Below are positions 7,600 to 14,213 of a stretch of 20,413 bases of DNA, in pieces. The translations under genes were made by a program, and so were the position numbers. Numbering within the stretch: position 1 is the stretch's first letter; the number at the start of each line of letters is the position of its first letter. This DNA comes from Candidatus Nomurabacteria bacterium (lineage in GTDB: Bacteria; Patescibacteriota; Minisyncoccia; Phycocordibacterales; UBA9973), in contig CALRFB010000006.1 of the NCBI GenBank assembly GCA_943356455.1, positions 1,943-22,355 of the forward strand, written 5' to 3'. Below the pieces are notes generated by a model. The model was not told where the DNA came from and searched no databases. It saw only the letters and a program-made list of their open reading frames with translations.

Positions 7600-8016
7600 T
7601 TACATTTTCTTTACATTTGGTAAATGTTTCTTGATTGTACTCTGGAGAAAGTCCCAGGTACCCTTGCCCGTACTTCGGAGAGACAGAAACTCTTCCATGC
7701 GAATGTTTCGTACTACTTCTGCGTCAGCAGAATACATGTGTGTCTGTAGACTTTTCCCAGTCAATCCTTTTTTGGAAAAATACAATTCAAGCGAATTGAT
7801 TAGTCTTGTTACCGCATGTTTGTTGTAGTCAGGGTCAGTGTCGATTTTAGCCAAGAAAACCTGAATCGTAACTTGGTTAGGGTTGCTAGCGTTTACTATT
7901 CTCCCTAACCACCCACCATTGCGAGTGATTTTGACGTCGGTCAACATTTTGCCCTGTTCCGCATGAGTCTTAACTAATGCCTGTATAAGATCATCTTTTT
8001 TACCTCGTATCATCAT
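7600..8016 (-). CDS. Unrecognised basic protein, 138 aa
   Basis: I do not recognise this family. The protein is short, soluble-looking and rich in Lys/Arg, with no membrane segment, signal peptide or cysteine pair. Visible stretches are ITRNGGWLGRIVNASNP near residues 29-45, a helical-looking region ending ELYFSKKGL, and a C-terminal RSTGKGTWDFLQSTIKKHLP. The open frame begins at a TTG (8037), but a likely promoter (TTGACT at 8057-8062, TATTGT at 8034-8039) would start transcription near 8027, downstream of that TTG. I therefore choose the ATG at 8016; a second ATG follows directly at 8013. The gene has its own promoter and a good terminator and is divergent from rplU, so it is a separate transcription unit. 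The intact frame and flanking signals support a real gene. A nucleic-acid-binding role would only be a guess from its charge. Confidence 0.7.
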   Translation of the reverse strand: MMIRGKKDDLIQALVKTHAEQGKMLTDVKITRNGGWLGRIVNASNPNQVTIQVFLAKIDTDPDYNKHAVTRLINSLELYFSKKGLTGKSLQTHMYSADAEVVRNIRMEEFLSLRSTGKGTWDFLQSTIKKHLPNVKKM

Positions 8017-8033
8017 AGTATTGAGTTTTCTAT

Positions 8034-8062
8034 ACAATAGAACACTAAAATGAAATAGTCAA
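8034..8062 (-). promoter_or_regulatory. Promoter of the minus-strand unknown gene
   Basis: On the minus strand TTGACT (8057-8062) and TATTGT (8034-8039) are separated by 17 bases. The -35 matches the consensus at 5 of 6 positions and the -10 at 4 of 6. The predicted start near 8027 gives a leader of about 10 bases before the ATG at 8016. Confidence 0.55.
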
Positions 8063-8109
8063 GTTTTGCGATGATGTACTGGCGAATCTAGCTATTTGAT
8101 GTCACAGGC

Positions 8110-8137
8110 TTGCTTTTTTTACAAAATCATTTAGAAT
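8110..8137 (+). promoter_or_regulatory. rplU promoter
   Basis: TTGCTT (8110-8115) and TAGAAT (8132-8137) are separated by 16 bases. The -10 ends 9 bases before the rplU ATG, so the leader would be only a few bases. There is no room for a long autoregulatory leader and no Shine-Dalgarno. Confidence 0.6.
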
Positions 8138-8146
8138 GACAGCACT

Positions 8147-8542
8147 ATGGCAGTTAAGAAAGTAGCAACCAAATCAGCCCCTAAAAAGGCCACAAAGAAG
8201 GCAAAAGCTCCAGTTGAACTATCTGGTGAATTTGCCGTGATTATGACCGGCGGTAAACAGTACCGTGTTTCAGCAGGCGACACGCTTATGATCGAAAAAC
8301 TCCCAGGCGAACACCAAGCTGGTGACCTCGTTGTTTTTGACAAAGTGCTTCTTGTGGAAAATACTGACGGCTGCACTATCGGGGACCCATTCATAAAAGG
8401 CGCCGAAGTCCATGCTGAATTCAAAGAAAATGGCCGTTCAAAGAAAGTCCGTGTTGTGAAGTATAAGGCCAAGGCCCGTTACCTCAAACAAAACGGCCAC
8501 AGACAACCTTTTGCCAAACTCGTTGTTACAGCGATAAAGTAA
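8147..8542 (+). CDS. rplU: Large-subunit ribosomal protein bL21
   Basis: The core from about residue 28 onward is a typical bL21: FAVIMTGGKQYRVSAGD at the start, the VFDKVLLV and DGCTIGDPFI central strands, and the C-terminal KYKAKARYLKQNGHRQPF signature that contacts 23S rRNA. The protein is 131 residues against about 103 usually. The excess is an N-terminal tail of about 27 residues made mostly of Lys, Ala, Thr and Pro, resembling disordered tails on other nucleic-acid-binding proteins. The ATG at 8147 is the only reasonable start given the promoter just upstream, so the tail appears genuine. In most bacteria rpmA (bL27) follows; here a terminator follows directly and the next gene is an ABC transporter. 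Confidence 0.96.
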   Translation: MAVKKVATKSAPKKATKKAKAPVELSGEFAVIMTGGKQYRVSAGDTLMIEKLPGEHQAGDLVVFDKVLLVENTDGCTIGDPFIKGAEVHAEFKENGRSKKVRVVKYKAKARYLKQNGHRQPFAKLVVTAIK

Positions 8543-8557
8543 GCTCAAATAGACTTG

Positions 8558-8583
8558 AAAAACCTCCTTTTTGGAGGTTTTTT
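8558..8583 (+). terminator. Intrinsic terminator after rplU
   Basis: AACCTCC (8561-8567), a five-T loop and GGAGGTT (8573-8579) form a stem that A/T pairs extend to 10 bp, followed by a T-run to 8583. It lies 16 bases after the rplU stop. The A-run on the other side could also make it work on the minus strand, but no minus-strand gene ends here. Confidence 0.9.
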
Positions 8584-8598
8584 GTTATGTAAGTTACA

Positions 8599-8627
8599 TT
8601 GACAAATTGATAAAAAAGTGCTAAAAT
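8599..8627 (+). promoter_or_regulatory. Near-consensus promoter of the ABC transporter
   Basis: A perfect TTGACA (8599-8604), a 17-base spacer ending in TGC, and TAAAAT (8622-8627) make an extended -10 promoter. The expected start is near 8634, about 13 bases before the ATG, with no visible Shine-Dalgarno. This is the closest match to a housekeeping sigma promoter in the window. Confidence 0.78.
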
Positions 8628-8646
8628 ATAAAAAAATCCTTAACTC

Positions 8647-10413
8647 ATGAATAAGAAACTCCTCATTAAGTTGTTTCGCTACCTGCGACCGTATTGGAAG
8701 CATTTTGGCGTCGTCCTCGGTCTTATCTTTGCCTCACAGGCATTTGGACTACTTGCACCCTATCTCTTTGCAAAAATGTTTGACGCAAAGACGTTTGGTG
8801 ATGCGATGATATATGTCATCGCATCATTTCTATTGTGGTTTATTGTTGCTACGGTAATAAGTACCATGCGATCATATTGGGAAACGAAACATATTGTTTT
8901 CGATACTGATATACATTTAAATCACACATCATTAAAAAAACTGCTCGGACTTTCGATTGGTCAACACCGCAACCAACATTCAGGAGTAAAGCAGCACGTC
9001 ATTACACAAGGGCAGAATTCAATAGATCAACTAGTACAAATGATACTTTTTGATGTTGCACCGTCAGTTATTCAAACAGTCACGACAATAATTCTTGTCT
9101 TGGTTGTAAGTCCGGTTGTTGGCGCATGGATTACTGCGATTACTGCTGTTTTTATGTATTTCTCTATAAAGAGGAATTACAAGTACAAGCCAAAAATTTT
9201 AACATGGCTTGATAAGAACAAAGATCAATCAAAAATGGTGTCTGAGGTATACAGAAATGTACCACTCGTTATTCTTGAAGCTCAAGAAGAAAAGTCACTC
9301 AATCAGGTTGATGCAAGTATTAGGGAAACTGCCCAGTTCGGTAAAAATGTATGGATACCGTTTATTAAAGAATCCGCACTACTCAGAATAATTCTAGGTA
9401 TTGCTCGATTCGGCGGAATTGGTATTGCCATGTACTTGACGTTTAACGGTCAGTTTTCAAAGGGAATGTTATTCGCCTTTGTCAGTTGGATACAGCAGGC
9501 CTTGGGTAATGTCGAAAACATTGCCCAACAGCAACGCAGAATCATGATTATGTTAGGTAAAACTAAAAAATACCATGATCTGCTTGAGATGGAATCCGAT
9601 GTACCTACACCCGCATATCCGATACAGCCACAAGACTTCAAGGGTAAGGTTGAGTTCAAAAATGTTTCGTATGCCTATCCACGTCGTAATGCTGAAAATG
9701 AACCTAAACCTAATGACTTAAATTCATTATCATCAGTTAGCTTCATTATTGCTGCCGGTGAAAAAATTGGCATTGTTGGTGAGTCTGGATCAGGTAAATC
9801 AACTCTTGTTAACCTCATTAGACGTTCATTTGATCCAAAGAGTGGCAATGTCTACATTGACGATATTCCACTAACCAACCTAGACCTTCACTATTTCCGA
9901 AGCAATTTGGGGAATGTAGAGCAGGACATTGCAGTTTTTGATCTATCTATTCGTGACAATATTTTATATGGCATGAACGGAAGAGCAAAATATGTTACAG
10001 CAAATGAATTAAAGAAAGTTGCTCAAATCGCATCGATCGAACATTTCATAGAAAATCTTGAGAATGGATTCGATACTATGGTTGGTGAAAAAGGCGTAAA
10101 ACTTTCAGGTGGTGAACGACAACGAATTGCCATAGCTCGTGCACTAATCAAAGAACCAAAAATTTTGATTTTTGACGAAGCTACCTCTGCTCTTGATGCA
10201 TACAACGAGAAGTTGGTGCATGATGCTATGAACGAAGCCTCTGTGGGGCGAACAACAATAATTATTGCCCACAGGTTATCAACCGTTATTGATGCAGATC
10301 GAATTATTGTTATGAAAAAAGGAATGGTTGATGATATCGGTACTCACTTCGAGTTACAAGCTCGTTGTGCTGAATACCAAAAGTTGATCAAGAATCAAGT
10401 TGTGTCAATTTAA
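8647..10413 (+). CDS. ABC exporter half-transporter (fused membrane and ATPase domains)
   Basis: The 588-residue protein has an N-terminal six-helix exporter domain (about residues 15-310) fused to an ATP-binding domain (about 330-588), the layout of MsbA/LmrA-type exporters that work as dimers. The ATPase motifs are complete: Walker A GESGSGKST (378-386), signature LSGGERQ (486-492), Walker B ILIFDE (506-511, catalytic Glu511) and H-loop His542 in IIAHRLST. The D-loop SALD follows Walker B. No second half-transporter is adjacent, so a homodimer is likely. The substrate (lipid, peptide or drug) cannot be read from sequence; there is no N-terminal C39 peptidase domain. The gene is bracketed by the rplU terminator upstream and its own terminator downstream and carries its own strong promoter, making it an independent unit. 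Its long AT-rich stretches look somewhat different from the neighbouring housekeeping genes, an impression not measured. Confidence 0.93.
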   Translation: MNKKLLIKLFRYLRPYWKHFGVVLGLIFASQAFGLLAPYLFAKMFDAKTFGDAMIYVIASFLLWFIVATVISTMRSYWETKHIVFDTDIHLNHTSLKKLLGLSIGQHRNQHSGVKQHVITQGQNSIDQLVQMILFDVAPSVIQTVTTIILVLVVSPVVGAWITAITAVFMYFSIKRNYKYKPKILTWLDKNKDQSKMVSEVYRNVPLVILEAQEEKSLNQVDASIRETAQFGKNVWIPFIKESALLRIILGIARFGGIGIAMYLTFNGQFSKGMLFAFVSWIQQALGNVENIAQQQRRIMIMLGKTKKYHDLLEMESDVPTPAYPIQPQDFKGKVEFKNVSYAYPRRNAENEPKPNDLNSLSSVSFIIAAGEKIGIVGESGSGKSTLVNLIRRSFDPKSGNVYIDDIPLTNLDLHYFRSNLGNVEQDIAVFDLSIRDNILYGMNGRAKYVTANELKKVAQIASIEHFIENLENGFDTMVGEKGVKLSGGERQRIAIARALIKEPKILIFDEATSALDAYNEKLVHDAMNEASVGRTTIIIAHRLSTVIDADRIIVMKKGMVDDIGTHFELQARCAEYQKLIKNQVVSI

Positions 10414-10427
10414 TATATGTACATACT

Positions 10428-10453
10428 AAGCCCGGATTATTCCGGGCTTTTTT
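10428..10453 (+). terminator. Intrinsic terminator after the ABC transporter
   Basis: AAGCCCGGA (10428-10436), a TTAT loop and TCCGGGCTT (10441-10449) form a perfect 9-bp GC-rich stem followed by a six-T run. It begins 15 bases after the stop codon. Confidence 0.93.
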
Positions 10454-10488
10454 CATTTCCCGATACCGTTTCCAAAACCCTCTTTTTT

Positions 10489-10497
10489 TGCTACTAT
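10489..10497 (+). promoter_or_regulatory. aspS extended -10 promoter, leaderless type
   Basis: TGC followed by TACTAT ends 8 bases before the aspS ATG at 10506. A weak TTTCCA lies 17 bases upstream (10469-10474). The surrounding 15 bases (10485-10499) are nearly identical to those before gltX. Confidence 0.62.
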
Positions 10498-10505
10498 CTT
10501 TCTAT

Positions 10506-11921
10506 ATGCAACGAACCTATATTGCTGACCTCGCAAAAAATGTCGGCCAAGAAGTATTGATACAGGGTTGGATCCATGTCCGACGAGACCAAGGCAAAAT
10601 GGTCTTTTTCGATTTCCGTGATATGAGCGGTTTGGTACAAGGGGTTGTTTTGCCGGGGAGTGAAGCTATCGAAACTGCTAAAAACACACGGGAAGAATTT
10701 GTTGTTGGCGTACGAGGTAGAGTCAACGAGCGACCAGAACGCAATCGCCAAGCTGATAAACAAAATGGGTCTATTGAACTTGAAGTACTCGGTATAGATA
10801 TTTTAAATACATCAGAGCCGCTTCCTTACAATGTGCATGACGATACGCTCGGCATCAACGAAGAAATACGTCTCAAACATCGTTTTTTGGACTTGCGTAA
10901 TTCGCGTTTGCAAAAAAATATTCGCAATCGCGATGCCGTTATACACCTCGTTCGAAATACATTACATGATCAGCATTTTATTGAAGTTGAAACCCCTATT
11001 CTAACCAAATCGACACCTGAAGGTGCACGCGATTTTATTGTACCGTCGCGTAAGTGGCCCGGTTCTTTTTTTGCATTACCTCAATCACCACAACAGTATA
11101 AGCAGCTCCTCATGTCAGGTGGTGTTGAACGCTATTTCCAAGTTGCGAAATGTATGCGTGATGAAGATGGTCGTGGAGATCGCCAACCAGAATTTACACA
11201 ACTCGACATGGAAATGAGTTTTGTAGAACGAGGTGACGTCATGGCGCTCAATGAACAACTTTTGATATCCATCGTAACTGAACTTTACCCTGAGAAAAAA
11301 ATTCAGGAAATTCCTTTTCCACGTATTTCATACAAAGATGCAATGGCAAAGTACGGCAATGACAGACCCGATGTTCGAAATGATAAAAATGACCCCAACC
11401 TCCTGGCTTTTTGTTGGGTAGTAGATTTTCCTTTTTTCGAAAGAACGGACAAGTCGGACAACCCGGACGGAAAAGGTGAGTGGACGTACACACATAATCC
11501 ATTTTCTCGACCTTTACCAGAGCATATGGCAAACCTTATTGAGAAAAAAAATATCGGCGATATTATCACCAGTCAATACGATATTGTGTTGAATGGTTTT
11601 GAAATCGGCGGCGGAAGTATCCGTAATCACGAAGCTGATGCTCTCCACACTGTATTTCAGATACTCGGTCATGATGGTGACAAAATTGAAAAAGATTTCG
11701 GCCACATGCTGACAGCATTTAAGCTCGGCACGCCCCCACATGGCGGTATTGCATGGGGACTCGACCGACTTGTTATGCTTTTGCAAAATGAAGCCAATAT
11801 TCGTGAAGTTATTGCATTCCCTAAAACAGGTGAAGGCAAGGATCTCATGATGAATGCTCCTAGTGACGTTTCCGAAGCACAACTCAAAGAGCTCGGGGTT
11901 CAAATACAGCCAATTAAATAA
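10506..11921 (+). CDS. aspS: Aspartyl-tRNA synthetase, short form without the GAD insertion
   Basis: This class II synthetase charges tRNA-Asp. An N-terminal OB-fold anticodon domain (GWIHVRRDQGKMVFFDFRD, from about residue 20) precedes a catalytic core with PQSPQQYKQLLM, CMRDEDGRGDRQPEFTQLD, FEIGGGSIRNHE and the class II motif 3 GIAWGLDRLVMLL. The protein is 471 residues, against about 590 for typical bacterial AspRS. The roughly 120-residue GAD domain usually found between YGxDxPDxR and WVVDFPxFE is replaced by about ten residues, yet the core signatures are bacterial rather than archaeal. An upstream TTG at 10488 is in frame, but it lies in the T-run before the -10 box, so ATG at 10506 is chosen. 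Whether the enzyme also charges tRNA-Asn cannot be judged here, as no asnS or gatCAB is in the window. Confidence 0.95.
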   Translation: MQRTYIADLAKNVGQEVLIQGWIHVRRDQGKMVFFDFRDMSGLVQGVVLPGSEAIETAKNTREEFVVGVRGRVNERPERNRQADKQNGSIELEVLGIDILNTSEPLPYNVHDDTLGINEEIRLKHRFLDLRNSRLQKNIRNRDAVIHLVRNTLHDQHFIEVETPILTKSTPEGARDFIVPSRKWPGSFFALPQSPQQYKQLLMSGGVERYFQVAKCMRDEDGRGDRQPEFTQLDMEMSFVERGDVMALNEQLLISIVTELYPEKKIQEIPFPRISYKDAMAKYGNDRPDVRNDKNDPNLLAFCWVVDFPFFERTDKSDNPDGKGEWTYTHNPFSRPLPEHMANLIEKKNIGDIITSQYDIVLNGFEIGGGSIRNHEADALHTVFQILGHDGDKIEKDFGHMLTAFKLGTPPHGGIAWGLDRLVMLLQNEANIREVIAFPKTGEGKDLMMNAPSDVSEAQLKELGVQIQPIK

Positions 11922-11953
11922 GACTTATATATTACTATTACTTAGATGTATAG

Positions 11954-11959
11954 TATACT
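11954..11959 (+). promoter_or_regulatory. -10 box before scpA, leaderless type
   Basis: TATACT lies inside the first codons of the longest possible scpA frame and ends 7 bases before an in-frame GTG at 11967. This fits the spacing seen at other genes here and supports the GTG as the true start. Confidence 0.5.
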
Positions 11960-11966
11960 TTTGTAC

Positions 11967-12722
11967 GTGGAATCTCTGTATAGTGTTAAAACTTCATCAT
12001 TTGAAGGGCCATTTGATCTCTTGCTCGAACTTATTGAAAAGCGCAAATTATTCATCAACGATGTGTCTCTCTCGAAGGTCACCGACGACTTTTTAGTTCA
12101 TATCCAATCTATGACCGAAGCTGATGCGCATACGCTTTCAGGTTTTATTGTTATCGCAGCTACGCTTATCCTTATCAAATCGCGCTCGCTACTGCCGAAC
12201 TTTACGCTCACGAAAGAAGAAGAAAAAGAAGCTGTCGGTTTGGGAAAGCGACTTGCTCTATATCGTTTATTTGTTGATTTGGGCGAAAAAGTAAAAAAAC
12301 AATTTGGGGAAAAAATGGCATTTGAAAAAAAATCGATTACTATACGCGATCCGATCATTGTTCCCTCCGAATTTATTTCGATTGCAAGCATGCACACAAC
12401 AATACGAGTAGTCTTGGCTTCAATTCCGAAAGTTGAAAAACTACCAGAAGTTGAAGTTAAAAAAGTTATGAGTATTGAAGAAATGCTTGGAAAACTCACC
12501 GATCGTATGCAGGCAGCTGTCGCTACGAGCTTCCATGATTTTGTGGGAGTTCGAAAACCAGTAAACCGCGAAGAAAAAGTGTTGGTAATCGTAGGCTTTC
12601 TTGCTATGCTAGAACTTGTACGACAGGGAATCATGGATGTGCTTCAGGGCGACCGGTTCGGCGACATGACTATGTCGAAGCTCGATGCTCAACCTGAAAA
12701 TCCAGAATTAGAACTACAGTAA
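11967..12722 (+). CDS. scpA: Segregation and condensation protein A
   Basis: ScpA is the kleisin of the SMC-ScpAB complex that compacts and segregates the chromosome. The N-terminal helical domain has the family signature SSFEGPFDLLLELIEKRKL followed by the usual VSLSKVTDDFL. The middle ATLILIKSRSLLP segment and the C-terminal winged helix, ending in FLAMLELVRQG, are also typical. Length is 251 residues with the chosen start, near the family norm. The frame is open from an ATG at 11946, but a TATACT box lies just inside that extension and ends 7 bases before GTG 11967. The shorter product also matches where ScpA proteins normally begin. It is followed 30 bases later by scpB. Confidence 0.93.
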   Translation: MESLYSVKTSSFEGPFDLLLELIEKRKLFINDVSLSKVTDDFLVHIQSMTEADAHTLSGFIVIAATLILIKSRSLLPNFTLTKEEEKEAVGLGKRLALYRLFVDLGEKVKKQFGEKMAFEKKSITIRDPIIVPSEFISIASMHTTIRVVLASIPKVEKLPEVEVKKVMSIEEMLGKLTDRMQAAVATSFHDFVGVRKPVNREEKVLVIVGFLAMLELVRQGIMDVLQGDRFGDMTMSKLDAQPENPELELQ

Positions 12723-12752
12723 TTATTTTTTTCATATTTTATTCATAGTATT

Positions 12753-13295
12753 ATGCTTCCACTCGATGCCAAAATAGAATCAATCCTTTTTTATAAAGGC
12801 GAACCAGTGGCAATCAAGGAATTAGCTTCACTTCTCAAAGAAACAACAGAAGACATCGTCGCTGCTGTCGATGTCCTTCGCAATAGGCTTACTGGCACCG
12901 GCCTTGCACTTATTGAAAATGAAAATGATATTGGACTTTTTACGTCACCTGAAGCGAGTGTGCTGATAGACGAAATGCGCAAGGATGAACTTTCAAAAGA
13001 ACTTTCGAAAGCATCTCTTGAGACATTGTCGATCATTCTCTATGGCACAAATGTCACACGCGGTGATATCGACTATATCCGTGGAGTAAATTCTAGTTTT
13101 ATTGTACGCAACCTACTGGTACGTGGATTGATCGAACGTAAAGAGCACCCAAGTGACGCTCGCAAAAATATCTTTATACCGTCACTTGCACTGCTGGCAT
13201 ATATGGGAGTGAGAGAGGTAACTGATTTACCTGATTACGAAGTCACTCGGAAGTCTCTGGAAGCTTCAAAAGAAATTATTCATGAAGAAGCCTAA
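12753..13295 (+). CDS. scpB: Segregation and condensation protein B
   Basis: ScpB forms a dimer of tandem winged helices that binds ScpA in the SMC condensin complex. The 180-residue product shows the expected opening (KIESILFYKGEPVAIKELASLL), the central KASLETLSIILYGTNVTRGDIDYIRG segment that is the most conserved part of the family, and the following RNLLVRGLIERK. The length is typical. It directly follows scpA and overlaps the next gene by 14 bases, so the carboxypeptidase gene is probably translated in a coupled way. Upstream sequence is AT-rich but I could not assign a convincing -10 at the usual distance. Confidence 0.94.
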   Translation: MLPLDAKIESILFYKGEPVAIKELASLLKETTEDIVAAVDVLRNRLTGTGLALIENENDIGLFTSPEASVLIDEMRKDELSKELSKASLETLSIILYGTNVTRGDIDYIRGVNSSFIVRNLLVRGLIERKEHPSDARKNIFIPSLALLAYMGVREVTDLPDYEVTRKSLEASKEIIHEEA

Positions 13296-14199
13296 TCTTA
13301 CCCAACTAGAATTACGCCTTCTAGGCGTTATTGCCTTGCTCGCAATTTTGGCTGGTGGAGCATACGTGGGTTCGCGCAATTCTTATATAGCATTGCAAAA
13401 TAAATACGACGAGGATCGCCGTGCCGAAAGTGCTCTTACTGTTTTTTTTCAAACTAGTGACAAAGCGAAAGCGGTATATGTGTACGATGCTACCGGCAAC
13501 CGAGTATTGTACGAGCGAAATACTGATACGTCTTTGCCCCTTGCTTCTATTACTAAAATAGCAACTGCCTTGACTGCATACGAAACATTTGGAGCAACTG
13601 ACACGATTACGATTGACGACGCAGCGCTTGTTGCAGACGGTGACAATGGATTGATACGAGGCGAGCGTTGGAAGCGAGATAGCCTACTTAATTTTATGCT
13701 TATTGTCTCTTCAAACGACGCAGCATATGCTTTCCGAAATGCGGGAAAGAGTTTTATGGAAACCATGAATGCATATGGTAAAAAAATTGGCCTCGAGCAT
13801 ACTACATTTTATGATCCCGCTGGTCTTGATTCATATGGACATGCAGGGGCGATTGGAACCGCACGAGATGTTGCAACATTGCTGTTGCATTTTTATAGAA
13901 CTATGCCAGAAATCGCAGCTGAGACGACACTTCCACAAGAAACGTTGCATAGCGAAAACGGTACTGCTCACACTATATCAAATACCAATGACTTATCTGC
14001 TCACATAGAGACACTTTTGGCTTCAAAAACTGGCTATACAGCTATGGCGGGAGGGAATTTGGCTATTGCATACCGTATGCCAGTTTACGGGAATACGATA
14101 GTCATTGTAGTTCTTGGCTCCACAAAAGAAGGCCGATTTGTGGACATAGAAAGCTACATGAAAGGTGTCGAACATTATTTTCAGATTTCTAAAAAATAA
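13282..14199 (+). CDS. dacA: Serine D-alanyl-D-alanine carboxypeptidase (S11, penicillin-binding protein)
   Basis: The enzyme trims the terminal D-Ala from peptidoglycan stem peptides outside the cytoplasmic membrane. The three active-site motifs are intact: SITK (Ser89, Lys92), SSN (143-145) and KTG (249-251). An N-terminal hydrophobic segment (about 14-30) serves as an uncleaved anchor or signal; no C-terminal amphipathic anchor is evident, so the 305-residue protein is shorter than classical PBP5-type enzymes. It overlaps the end of scpB by 14 bases and precedes mraY, linking it to the wall-synthesis genes. There is no Shine-Dalgarno, so translation is probably coupled to scpB. Family assignment is secure; the symbol is used in the broad sense. 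Confidence 0.88.
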   Translation: MKKPNLTQLELRLLGVIALLAILAGGAYVGSRNSYIALQNKYDEDRRAESALTVFFQTSDKAKAVYVYDATGNRVLYERNTDTSLPLASITKIATALTAYETFGATDTITIDDAALVADGDNGLIRGERWKRDSLLNFMLIVSSNDAAYAFRNAGKSFMETMNAYGKKIGLEHTTFYDPAGLDSYGHAGAIGTARDVATLLLHFYRTMPEIAAETTLPQETLHSENGTAHTISNTNDLSAHIETLLASKTGYTAMAGGNLAIAYRMPVYGNTIVIVVLGSTKEGRFVDIESYMKGVEHYFQISKK

Positions 14200-14201
14200 C
14201 A

Positions 14202-14207
14202 TATACT
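14202..14207 (+). promoter_or_regulatory. -10 box before mraY, leaderless type
   Basis: TATACT ends 6 bases before the mraY ATG, within the 14-base gap after the carboxypeptidase stop. No clear -35 is seen. Confidence 0.5.
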
Positions 14208-14213
14208 TTCGAT

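Noticed and set aside
8017..8037. TTG start of the minus-strand unknown gene at 8037
   Set aside because: It lies within the predicted -10 box and before the expected transcription start.
8038..8146. Riboswitch or ribosomal-protein leader before rplU
   Set aside because: The -10 box ends 9 bases before the start codon, leaving no leader to fold.
10488..10505. TTG start for aspS at 10488
   Set aside because: The TTG lies in the T-run and -10 region, so it would be upstream of the transcript; the ATG at 10506 fits AspRS N-termini.
12098..12634. 178-codon minus-strand open frame inside scpA
   Set aside because: Ser/Thr/Phe-rich translation with no motif, opposite a clear ScpA; a shadow frame.
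12721..12752. Promoter before scpB
   Set aside because: Several AT-rich hexamers exist but none has both a good -10 match and the spacing seen at other genes.
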